Virus record (IMG/VR): IMGVR_UViG_3300010354_000744
Span: 1 to 22,330 of that record
Source: a virus
Strand: one strand, 5' to 3'
DNA length: 22,330 nt
Shown: positions 14,068 through 21,320 of the stretch, one piece after another
Numbering within the stretch: position 1 is the stretch's first letter
Layout of the letters: each line of letters opens with the position of its first letter
Translations under genes and position numbers: made by a program
The notes under the pieces: model-generated
Databases searched by the model: none
What the model was told of the DNA's origin: nothing
Seen by the model: the letters and a program-made list of their open reading frames with translations, nothing else

Positions 14068-14622
14068 GTGCAGCTGTCGTTGCCGGGCATTGAATCAAAG
14101 CCCGGCCGGCAGCAACGTGGGCCGCTATCACGTGAAGAATCAAAGCGGATCGGTGCTTTGTATGTCGAGCATCGAAAGCTGGTGCATCATTTCACTCGCA
14201 AGCTACGGCAGCGATTTCCGATGATGGCGCCGGAAGATGTGGCGTCATGCGTTGATATTGCGTTTATCAAGGCCGCAAGGGTATGGGACCCTGAACGTGG
14301 CAGATTGTCGACGATTGTTGGCGTTTATGCCATTGGCGAATGCCGACATTATGTAAGGGACCACAACTGGACGATCAAGGCACCAGCCAAAGTGCGAGAG
14401 CTGGGGGTGACAATACGAAGGCTGATGGATAGCGGGATGGGATCTGATGCAGTGGCGCAACAGCTGAACATCGGCCGCGAGGAATTGCGGCTGGCATTAC
14501 TGGCAACGGCTGGCGTTGGCCATGATCGACTTGATTTTGAGCTGCACATTAGTGATGCGGCGACGCCAATGGAGCTATTGGAGGCAGCCGAAGGGCAAGC
14601 TATGGCAGATCATCAGGATTGA
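14068..14622 (+). CDS. second sigma-factor-like protein, region 2 only (184 aa)
   Basis: GTG start with AGGAG (14056-14060) seven bases upstream. Residues about 34-100 match sigma-70 region 2: EHRKLVHHFTRKLRQRF (2.1), then APEDVASCVDIAFIKAARVWDPERGRLSTIVGVYAIGECRHYVRDHNW (2.2-2.4), where WDPERGRLST parallels FDPSRGYKFST in the first sigma factor. TIKAPAKVRELG follows like region 3.0. A predicted helix-turn-helix lies at about 113-146 (TIRRLMDSGMGSDAVAQQLNIGREELRLAL). No region 4 is visible, so -35 reading and part of the polymerase contact would be missing. It may be a minimal sigma, a sigma-derived regulator or an adaptor. Copy 4 of the junction element lies near its end. Similarity is by pattern; a profile search is needed for certainty. 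Confidence 0.75.
   Translation: MQLSLPGIESKPGRQQRGPLSREESKRIGALYVEHRKLVHHFTRKLRQRFPMMAPEDVASCVDIAFIKAARVWDPERGRLSTIVGVYAIGECRHYVRDHNWTIKAPAKVRELGVTIRRLMDSGMGSDAVAQQLNIGREELRLALLATAGVGHDRLDFELHISDAATPMELLEAAEGQAMADHQD
14594..14602 (+). repeat. junction element GGCAAGCTA, copy 4
   Basis: Fourth exact copy, inside the last codons of the second sigma-like gene (frame G-Q-A-M), 32 bases before the GTG of the tail tube gene. The following AGGATTGA is shared in part with the stretch after copy 3. Confidence 0.6.
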
Positions 14623-14625
14623 CGC

Positions 14626-15354
14626 GTGGGCTATTTCGCCGCCTTCAACTACAGGATGTGGGTCAAGGCGGGGACGACCGCCAGCCTGAATCCGACAAAC
14701 CGCACGAGCTTTACCGAACTGGTCAACGGTTCAAACTTCAGCCTGCAGGGCAGCACCGACAGCCAGCAGGTCGTTGACTACGGCTCGAGCTTTGGCTTTA
14801 AGACCCAACTGGTTACCGGCAACAGCTACAGCATCCCGGTCACGATGAACCTGGACGTTACCAGCGCTGGGTATCAGGCCTGCAAGGCGGCCTACAAAGA
14901 TGCAACCGCCGGCGCGACGCTGCAGTGGTGGAGGGAAACCCCGGTCACCGACGGCAGCAGCGCGTCTTACCCCGAGGTGCATACCGGCGTGGCGCAGGTG
15001 TCGGACTTCTCCGAGGATGTGCAGGCCGGCAACATCGCATCGGTCAGCTTCACTCTGACGGGCTACGGCTCCTATGTGTTCGTGAAACAGGGCCTGTCTG
15101 GTGCCGTGACTGCGGTCACAACCAGCGGCGGCAGCGTCGGGTCGGGCCTCAGCAATGCCACCTATACCGGCATTGCGCTCTACGGCGGTTCTGGCGTTGG
15201 CGCAACGGCCACGTTCGTTGTGGGCAGCGGTGCTGTCACCAGCGTGACGCTGGTTGCTGGCGGCCGAGGCTATGTCAACGGTGAAATCCTGACGCCGCTG
15301 CTGGCCAGTATTGGCGGCACCGGTACAGCGCCGACGGTTGTTGCTACCGTGTGA
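14626..15354 (+). CDS. major tail tube protein with C-terminal add-on domain (242 aa)
   Basis: GTG start with AGGA seven bases ahead. The N-terminal 155 residues follow the siphophage tail tube pattern: AFNYRMWVKAGTT, FTELVNGSNFSL, a conserved FGFKTQLVTGNSYSIPVTMNLD, GYQACKAAYKDATAGATLQWWRETP, then HTGVAQVSDFSEDVQAGNIASVSFTLTGYG, which closes the barrel. The C-terminal 70 residues (from SGGSVGSGLS) form a separate beta domain with GSGVGATATFVVGSGAVTSVTLV and GRGYVNGEIL, a common decorative module in phage tail and fibre proteins. The tube forms the DNA channel. It is followed by an intrinsic terminator, closing this transcription unit. Confidence 0.85.
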   Translation: MGYFAAFNYRMWVKAGTTASLNPTNRTSFTELVNGSNFSLQGSTDSQQVVDYGSSFGFKTQLVTGNSYSIPVTMNLDVTSAGYQACKAAYKDATAGATLQWWRETPVTDGSSASYPEVHTGVAQVSDFSEDVQAGNIASVSFTLTGYGSYVFVKQGLSGAVTAVTTSGGSVGSGLSNATYTGIALYGGSGVGATATFVVGSGAVTSVTLVAGGRGYVNGEILTPLLASIGGTGTAPTVVATV

Positions 15355-15376
15355 TGGGTTGATGTGTTGGTGGTGC

Positions 15377-15406
15377 AGCCCCAGGAGTGATGCCCTGGGG
15401 TTTTTT
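15377..15406 (+). terminator. intrinsic terminator after the tail tube gene
   Basis: CCCCAGG (15379-15385) pairs with CCTGGGG (15394-15400) around an 8-base loop, extended by A-T and G-T pairs, and is followed by six Ts (15401-15406). It is oriented to stop + strand transcription 23 bases after the tail tube stop. On the minus strand there is no T-tract after the stem, so it should not stop the opposing minus operon. Confidence 0.85.
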
Positions 15407-15864
15407 CATGCCGTGGCACCAGACAGGCGGCGCCATTGCTGAGCAAAGAACACATCAAGCGGATGCCGATTCAGGGCCGGCAGGATCCAGTTACGGCCTG
15501 GGATGTCTTTAGTGATTGCTCCACGGCCATTGACGTAGCCAGAGGAGCCATTTAGCACGAGAGGCGCATAGGGGGCCTGTGGGCCGCCCCAGCGGTAGCC
15601 AAGGCTCAATCCTGCAGCGCCTAGCGTGATGCGCTGCTGCGAGGCTCTGAGGCGCCCCAGGTCGACGATATCCCGAGGGCTGCCGACCACCTGCCCATTG
15701 CGCCGAACCGTTGTGCGTGGCCACGGGAACTGAGCAGTGCTGATCTCGGTCTTGAAAGCCGGGAAGATCACGGCATCGTATTGCCGAAGGATGATCGGCA
15801 CCCTGGCGGAGATGAACTGCAGCGAGAATCCTGTCAGCTTGGCAGTTGCCCTGATCTGGGTCAT
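15406..15864 (-). CDS. neck / tail-completion protein, HK97-gp10-like candidate (152 aa)
   Basis: Second gene of the inverted pair. Features are an N-terminal helix with TGFSLQFISARVPIILRQYDAVIF, then a conserved-looking block FPWPRTTVRRNG...VGSPRDIVDLGRLRASQQ. RDIVDxGRLxxSQ is the same pattern as the DTGxLxxS region of HK97 gp10-type proteins. Then follow YAPLVLNGSSGYVNGRG and a C-terminal GRNWILPALNRHPLDVFFAQQWRRL. Such proteins seal or complete the head-tail junction. Its start overlaps the stop of the upstream minus gene (ATGA), and its stop directly abuts the T-tract of the + strand terminator. Function from position and motif; medium certainty. Confidence 0.65.
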   Translation of the reverse strand: MTQIRATAKLTGFSLQFISARVPIILRQYDAVIFPAFKTEISTAQFPWPRTTVRRNGQVVGSPRDIVDLGRLRASQQRITLGAAGLSLGYRWGGPQAPYAPLVLNGSSGYVNGRGAITKDIPGRNWILPALNRHPLDVFFAQQWRRLSGATA

Positions 15865-16268
15865 TGTGTTTGGCTGGTCTGCCGATAGCGAACAATGCGG
15901 ACACGATCACCGATGACCTGCTGCAGGGTTGAGCCGATCAATCCGGTGGTGCCATATGGTTCACGACTTTTGACCAGCTCGCATGGCATCGGATCATCAG
16001 CCGAGAATGCAAGCAAACCGCGAACACCGGCGACGATCCTGACGTCTAGCGCCTGCGGATCAATGGCATAACCGTCGAAGACATCAACGGCACTGCCAAC
16101 GCCTGGGACGTCGGTTTCCGAGATGCTGCCTTGTCGTAGATAGAGACTGACCGAGACACGTTCGGTGCGGGGCAGGACGTTACCTGTGCGCTGATCAACG
16201 ATGGTGCCAACGGTCGGCACATCGAAGGTAGCGATAGCGTTCTGCAGTGCCAGGAGAGCTGAAGCCAT
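15861..16268 (-). CDS. unknown protein paired with the neck gene (135 aa)
   Basis: First gene of the inverted pair. The frame is open to 16307, but I choose ATG 16268 (MASALLALQNAIATFDV), because GGAAACC lies a few bases upstream and a longer start would overlap the tape measure start. The product is alpha-beta with GTIVDQRTGNVLPRTERVSVSLYLRQG, DVFDGYAIDPQALDVRIVAGVRG and DRVRIVRYRQ. No motif names it; its place next to the gp10-like gene suggests a head-closure or tail-completion protein. It is translated in a coupled way with the next gene (ATGA at 15861-15864). Only 26 bases separate its start from the divergent tape measure gene. Confidence 0.65.
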   Translation of the reverse strand: MASALLALQNAIATFDVPTVGTIVDQRTGNVLPRTERVSVSLYLRQGSISETDVPGVGSAVDVFDGYAIDPQALDVRIVAGVRGLLAFSADDPMPCELVKSREPYGTTGLIGSTLQQVIGDRVRIVRYRQTSQTQ

Positions 16269-16281
16269 GGGATAGGTTTCC

Positions 16282-16290
16282 GGCAAGCTA
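16282..16290 (+). repeat. junction element GGCAAGCTA, copy 5
   Basis: Fifth exact copy, the only one in non-coding sequence, between the divergent starts of the minus operon and the tape measure gene. It lies 13 bases before the tape measure ATG, the same distance as copy 1 from the portal ATG, and the two contexts agree over GGCAAGCTAGG-N-CATGG. Confidence 0.6.
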
Positions 16291-16294
16291 GGGC

Positions 16295-18487
16295 ATGGCG
16301 GAATCACTCGGCACTGTTGAGCTTGGCATTAAGGTCGAGCAAGATCAGGCGACACGAGACCTGAGGCGATTTGCGACGACGGCAGAGCGTGCCGGCAGTG
16401 AAGCGGCAGCAGCATTCAAGGGCTTTGATCAACGGCTAGGGCTGGCATCAGCAGCCGTCAATTCGCTAGGAGCAGCGTTAGGCACGCTGGCGGTTGGTGA
16501 GTTTCTGCGGCAATCGGTGCAGGCTGCGATTGAGCTTGAAACCATTACACGAAAGCTGACAAATACGCTAGGAGAACAAGGTGCAGCCGGAGCGCTGAAC
16601 TTTACGCGCGGCCTGGCTGATGATCTTGGCCTGTCATTCAAGACGTTAGCGCAAACATTCAGCAGCTTTACGGCAGCTGCAACGGCAGCGAATGTACCGA
16701 TCGAGACTCAGCGCGATCTGTTCGCTGCGGTGAGCAAGGCAGCGCAGCAGCTGGGGCTCAGTGACGATGAATTGTCCGGTAGCCTGCTGGCGCTGCAGCA
16801 GGTCGCGAGCAAGGGCACTGTGCAGATGGAAGAACTGCGGGGGCAGCTTGGAGAGCGCCTGCCGATTGCGTTTGCTGCAGCCGCCAGGGGCCTAGGGCTG
16901 ACACAACAGGAGCTGATCAAACTGGTTGAATCAGGGAAGCTGACCGCCGATCAATTCTTCCCGGCGTTGACCAAGGGGTTAAACGAGCTGACGGCAAGCG
17001 CAGATGGGATGCCAACGGCAGCGCAAAACATTGCAAAGTTCCAGAATGCACTAGACGACCTTAAAACAACAATCGGTCAAGACATCCTGCCGTTAATCGA
17101 GCCCTTCATTAAAGGGCTTGCCGAAGTTGCGCAAGGAATCAAGATTGTCTCGGATGCCTCAAAGCTAGGATTTAACAGTGGCCTTGCTACGTATCTTGGC
17201 TTTATTCCAGATCAAGGTGCTCAAGCTGTCGGCGCATTACGAGCATTACAGGAACAATTTAACCTAACCGACAAACAAGCCCGAGCATTATTCACAGATG
17301 CAGCAAAAGAGTCCGGTGGAACCGTAACGGCCTTTGGTCAGCTGCAATTATCGGCAGAGCAGTTTGAGGCAGTGCTGAAGCGATTGCCGGCACTGGCAAA
17401 AGAGTTCCGTGATAAGTACCCAGATCGGCAAACACAACTGCAGGCCGAGAATGCAGCGGCAGCAGCATTGCTGGCGCAACAGGCCAAGAGCGTCAACAGC
17501 ATTGACAACCTAAACGCAAAGCTCAAAGCTCAACGCGATGAACTGAACAAGGTCGAAATTGGCAGCCAGCGGTTTCAACAGCTGACGCAAGACATCAAGA
17601 GCACCGAAGGGCAACTGAAGACCGCGACTGAGGCAGTCAAAGGAACGGTCAGCGCTTTTGGCCAGCTGCAACGGGTCAGCACGCAAGGTCTTGACTTCCG
17701 GCAGCAGGACATCGGCCTAGCTCAGTCGCGTCTCGACATCATCCGGCAGGTTGCGCAGGCTGAACAGGATGTGGCCAACGCGCGGCTCAGCCTTGAGGGG
17801 GCCTTGCTGAATGCGCAGGAGCAGCGGGCGCTGAAAGGTGTGCAAGGCGAAGAAGCGCGGCAGCAGATTATTGAGGCCTTTCAGCGACGCAGGGAAGAGA
17901 TTGAGGCGCGGCAGTTCGCTATCCGTGAGCAATCAACCAAGCTTGAATTAGAGCAGAAAACTCAGTCACTACGGCTAGAAGCGCAGATCACTGAATTAGC
18001 GGCACAGCGCGGCGTCATTCAAGCCAGGATCGCATTAGCACAGGCAACCAGAACGGGCGACACGAACCAGATTGCAGCGGCGCAAGAAGGTTTGCAGCTG
18101 GCTGAGCGTGAACTGCAGATTGCAAAGCAAATTAACAACGAAAAGCTAACCGGGCAGCAGCGCATTAACCAGTTGAGATTGCAACAGCTTGAGCTAGAAA
18201 AAAATGCAGCTATGGCCGACAACCTGCCGCCATTGCCTAAGCCATTGGACGCCAGGAACGGAATCATTGAGTTTAAGATTGATCCGACTCCAGTTGATCG
18301 CAATAGCCAAGCCGTTGGCGATGCTGCCCAGCAGATCGGCAGCAGTAATCAGGAATTGTTGCAGCAGGTCAACCGAAATACACAAGCGATCGAGACGCTG
18401 GCAAACAAAGACTGGACGGTGCAGGTTCAGGTCGAAAACCAAGCCGGCGGAGACACCACGATCAATTCCTTTAGCCAACTGCAATGA
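16295..18487 (+). CDS. tape measure protein (730 aa)
   Basis: Sets tail length and passes through the tail tube. The N-terminal 240 residues match the tape measure N-terminal domain: LGTVELGIKVEQDQATRDLRRF, AIELETITRKLTNTLG, SFKTLAQTFSSFTAAA and the strongly conserved SKGTVQMEELRGQLGERLP, then GLTQQELIKLVESGKLTADQFFP. The rest is helical and Gln/Ala/Leu-rich with coiled coil at about 395-430 and 480-620. A segment TV(T/S)AFGQLQ occurs at about 344-352 and 450-459, and the protein ends NSFSQLQ. No membrane segment is obvious. At roughly 0.15 nm per residue, a tail of the order of 100 nm is expected. The stop overlaps the next start (ATGA). Confidence 0.92.
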   Translation: MAESLGTVELGIKVEQDQATRDLRRFATTAERAGSEAAAAFKGFDQRLGLASAAVNSLGAALGTLAVGEFLRQSVQAAIELETITRKLTNTLGEQGAAGALNFTRGLADDLGLSFKTLAQTFSSFTAAATAANVPIETQRDLFAAVSKAAQQLGLSDDELSGSLLALQQVASKGTVQMEELRGQLGERLPIAFAAAARGLGLTQQELIKLVESGKLTADQFFPALTKGLNELTASADGMPTAAQNIAKFQNALDDLKTTIGQDILPLIEPFIKGLAEVAQGIKIVSDASKLGFNSGLATYLGFIPDQGAQAVGALRALQEQFNLTDKQARALFTDAAKESGGTVTAFGQLQLSAEQFEAVLKRLPALAKEFRDKYPDRQTQLQAENAAAAALLAQQAKSVNSIDNLNAKLKAQRDELNKVEIGSQRFQQLTQDIKSTEGQLKTATEAVKGTVSAFGQLQRVSTQGLDFRQQDIGLAQSRLDIIRQVAQAEQDVANARLSLEGALLNAQEQRALKGVQGEEARQQIIEAFQRRREEIEARQFAIREQSTKLELEQKTQSLRLEAQITELAAQRGVIQARIALAQATRTGDTNQIAAAQEGLQLAERELQIAKQINNEKLTGQQRINQLRLQQLELEKNAAMADNLPPLPKPLDARNGIIEFKIDPTPVDRNSQAVGDAAQQIGSSNQELLQQVNRNTQAIETLANKDWTVQVQVENQAGGDTTINSFSQLQ

Positions 18488-19230
18488 CCGTCACGATCGG
18501 CGCCTTCTCGTGTTCTGTCCTGTCTGCTCAGCCGTTCGGTTATGACGGTGATGCCAGGGACGGCCTGACGGCTCGCAAATGGGCCATCCAGGGCCTGCTG
18601 ACGGCGGCGCAATGGACAGCGCTGATCGGCGAGTACGACACCTGGCGTAACAGCAGAATCCAGGATCAGGACACCTTGGCCAGCGGTACCGTTGGCACCA
18701 CCGTCAGCCTGACCGCGCAGGGCTTTGGCCAGTCGTGGTCAAACGTGGCTTGCTGGTTTGCGGCAGCTCCCAGCGGCTCGCAGGTCGGCGCCTATGTCGA
18801 GGCGTCAGTGGAGCTGGTCGATGCGACGCAAGCGCTGGCCGTCCTGCTGAGGGGCCTCGAGAAAGGCCGCCAAAACACAGAGGCCACGGTCCCGGCCTAT
18901 GGCACCCTGACCCTTGGCAGTTGCACGCTGACCCTGATCGAAGAGCCGGTCGGCTATCAGGAAGCGCCGGCGCTGCAGCTGACCGCTGGGGGGCGCCATT
19001 ACGTGCAGGGGCCTCTGGCTGCGACCAAGGTGCGGAAGGTGCGTGGCACGACCGATAGTGCCGGCTGGACGGCCTTGCAGGCCTGGTATGAGGCGATCGT
19101 GCAGACGACTCCAGCAGCCGGCACCTATTGGCCTGTGAGCGCCCCTGAGGCCAGCGGTGAGGTGATCATCTCTGGCGGGGCCAAGGCCACGCGCTATACG
19201 GTCACCCTGACGCAGGCATTGGTCCGATGA
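18484..19230 (+). CDS. distal-tail-like protein with internal duplication (248 aa)
   Basis: Position right after the tape measure is that of distal tail proteins. The sequence is beta-rich and appears to hold two related units. The segment KWAIQGLLTAAQWTALIGEYDTW (from residue 32) corresponds to KVRKVRGTTDSAGWTALQAWYEAI (from residue 182), offset by about 151 residues; both precede a beta region. Units of this kind, with a short helix packing on a tail-tube-like barrel, form hexamer or pseudo-hexamer rings at the tail tip. No exact family is recognised. Both ends overlap neighbours by ATGA, so the four tail genes from the tape measure on are coupled. Confidence 0.7.
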   Translation: MTVTIGAFSCSVLSAQPFGYDGDARDGLTARKWAIQGLLTAAQWTALIGEYDTWRNSRIQDQDTLASGTVGTTVSLTAQGFGQSWSNVACWFAAAPSGSQVGAYVEASVELVDATQALAVLLRGLEKGRQNTEATVPAYGTLTLGSCTLTLIEEPVGYQEAPALQLTAGGRHYVQGPLAATKVRKVRGTTDSAGWTALQAWYEAIVQTTPAAGTYWPVSAPEASGEVIISGGAKATRYTVTLTQALVR

Positions 19231-21320
19231 CGATCGACATTCGCGCAAGGGTCTACTGCAGCCTCGGCGAGATCGTGCAGGGGAGCCTGAGCGATACCTA
19301 TGTGCAGGGCAATGGGCTGGTGTTTTGCCGTGGCAGCGTAACGCTGGCCGGGATCTACCAGCCGACGCTAGGGCAGGTGGTGGATTTTGCGTATGAAAAG
19401 AATGGCTACCTGTCAAGGCTGCCGCGACGGCTGCGGGTGTTGTCGAGCTTTGCTGATCCTTTCGCTAGGCAGACCACGATTCAACTGGGTTGCAAGTTGA
19501 CCATGCTGGAAGATCAGAAGCCAAATGCGGCCCGCATTGAAAGGCTCTATGACCAAGCTATTGCAGCAAGCAGCAAGTCAATTCAATACTCAGGAACTGT
19601 CAATGTTCAGCCAAAAGATCAGTGGTATATCCCTGACCACTTACAAGCAAGTATTCTTTTGGCTGATCTTCTTGCAAAGATTGACATTGTACCTGCAGCT
19701 GCAATTCCGCTGCAAAATCGTTTTGTCGTCGATGGCCTTGACCTTTCGGGCGGCTACATCAAGGTCATCAATGACCTGCTAATAAGTGAGAACTACATTG
19801 GCTACTTAAACGAATCTGAACAGCTTGAAATCCGATCAACAACAGCTGAAAACGGTGCTGGCCCAGTGCTGAGGCGTGATGACATCATTGCCCTTGATGC
19901 TGTCAATAGCGGTGAGCTGCCTGCCGAAAATGTCAAAGTTGAATATCAGTATTTCTCAATTCGGCGTGAAAAGGTTGACCCGCCAGAGCCACCGCCGGAT
20001 CCGCCGGATCCGCTACTGCCACCACAGCCACCAACTCGCAAGCCTTCGGCATGGTCTTATGAGGAATCAATCGGCAGCCCAACAGATACGGTTACATATT
20101 ACAAATATAAAATCAACAATGAAACAATTAAGGCAAAACTAACAACAACTCATATTCCGTACACACGAACATGGACTGACTTTAACGCTGACGGTTCGAC
20201 AAGGCGCAGATTCCAGGCAACACGATCAATCGCTCACGCTGCGAATACTCGATATTTTGGCGAGGCGCGAAACAATGGAGTGTCTCCAGAAGTTTCGCCA
20301 ATCGCAGAGATTTGGACATATGTCACCGAAACATTTGCGTATGATCCAGAAACCGGCGATCAAACGGAAGTAACGCGCAAGACTGTCGAGTCTGCATTTG
20401 CGGCATCTGGACGCTTATCGCTGCCGTATTACGTGAACGATTATCTTATTACGCCTGGATACGATCCGGGATCATATGCTGACCCATTGGTTAGAGTTGT
20501 GACTGATCTGACAATTAGCAAGACCAGCCGAGTTCGATTTAAGCAGCCTGTTACTATTAAGCCCGGCAATCGAGACAAGGGCATCCCCCCGATTGAGGTG
20601 CTTCAGACTGTTTATACAGGGGTCACAAAATACACGCGCACTTCATACAAGAACTATGGCGCAACGCAGGAGGGGCAGCAGGCCGCCGCGTGGAACGCCG
20701 ATAATGTTGATACCGTAGCCGAGGTCTTGGATGCGTTTAATGTTGCGCTGTATAACTTGGTCTATGACGATTCAGAAACGCGAATCGTCAACGATCCAAA
20801 CGCATACAGTGAGCAGCTGCCGCCTGGTGCGCAAGAGCTACTGAATCGGCCAATTAAGGATGATCCTGACAATCCTAACGAGAAAGGCCGACCATTAGGG
20901 CAAAATGTCAACCCAGCAAATACGCCGCAAGGAGATTTTGAGACGTTATCAATCTGGTTGATGACTAGCGGCGCTCCTTCGGCACGTGAGCAGGTGTTTC
21001 GGATGCCGTATACGCCGGATGACTTTTTGTTGGCATCAGAGACGATACCGGGTCGGTATGTGGTGTCGGCTGGCAATGCGCCAGAAAAGATTAGAACGTT
21101 TGGCCGCGTACAGAATCGGATGCTGCTGGGTCATCGAAATGGCCTCAGCCTGCAGGTGGCGCCGGAGCTGATGCCACCGCGACCGTTTGATCCGATTTAC
21201 ATCGACCTGGACGGTCTCGCGGGGCAGTATCGGGTCAATGGGCTGAGCTGGGCGTTTGATGCCAACGGTCTAGCCTGCAGCATCGATGCCATGTTCTGGG
21301 GAGGCGTCGGCACAACATGA
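19227..21320 (+). CDS. large hub-like minor tail protein (697 aa)
   Basis: Probably the tail-tip hub. Residues 1-245 look like a hub/gp27-type fold: VYCSLGEIVQGSL, VTLAGIYQPTLGQVVDFAYEKNG, RRLRVLSSFADPFARQTTIQLGCKLTML, LDLSGGYIKVINDLLISENYIGYLNESEQLEIR. A proline-rich linker at about 251-270 (DPPEPPPDPPDPLLPPQPP) separates it from a large beta insert (YYKYKINNETIKAKLTTTH onward). The C-terminal 150 residues (REQVFRMPYTPDDFLL, GRVQNRMLLGHRNGLSLQVAPE, GQYRVNGLSWAFDANGLACSIDAMFWGG) resume the hub-like pattern. The middle (about 19500-20950) is visibly more AT-rich than the ends, which suggests an acquired insertion. Assignment by position and pattern. Confidence 0.7.
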   Translation: MTIDIRARVYCSLGEIVQGSLSDTYVQGNGLVFCRGSVTLAGIYQPTLGQVVDFAYEKNGYLSRLPRRLRVLSSFADPFARQTTIQLGCKLTMLEDQKPNAARIERLYDQAIAASSKSIQYSGTVNVQPKDQWYIPDHLQASILLADLLAKIDIVPAAAIPLQNRFVVDGLDLSGGYIKVINDLLISENYIGYLNESEQLEIRSTTAENGAGPVLRRDDIIALDAVNSGELPAENVKVEYQYFSIRREKVDPPEPPPDPPDPLLPPQPPTRKPSAWSYEESIGSPTDTVTYYKYKINNETIKAKLTTTHIPYTRTWTDFNADGSTRRRFQATRSIAHAANTRYFGEARNNGVSPEVSPIAEIWTYVTETFAYDPETGDQTEVTRKTVESAFAASGRLSLPYYVNDYLITPGYDPGSYADPLVRVVTDLTISKTSRVRFKQPVTIKPGNRDKGIPPIEVLQTVYTGVTKYTRTSYKNYGATQEGQQAAAWNADNVDTVAEVLDAFNVALYNLVYDDSETRIVNDPNAYSEQLPPGAQELLNRPIKDDPDNPNEKGRPLGQNVNPANTPQGDFETLSIWLMTSGAPSAREQVFRMPYTPDDFLLASETIPGRYVVSAGNAPEKIRTFGRVQNRMLLGHRNGLSLQVAPELMPPRPFDPIYIDLDGLAGQYRVNGLSWAFDANGLACSIDAMFWGGVGTT

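Noticed and set aside
15355-16294. Inverted repeats that would explain the flipped gene pair by recombination
   Set aside because: I compared both ends and found only CATGCC in inverted orientation, too short to mean anything.
15355-16294. Tail-assembly chaperones with a programmed frameshift upstream of the tape measure
   Set aside because: No + strand frame of useful length and no slippery sequence next to one is visible in this interval.
18805-19416. 203-codon minus-strand frame across the distal-tail and hub gene junction
   Set aside because: Crosses a coupled ATGA junction of two convincing + strand genes and encodes an Arg/Ser/His-rich product typical of shadow frames.
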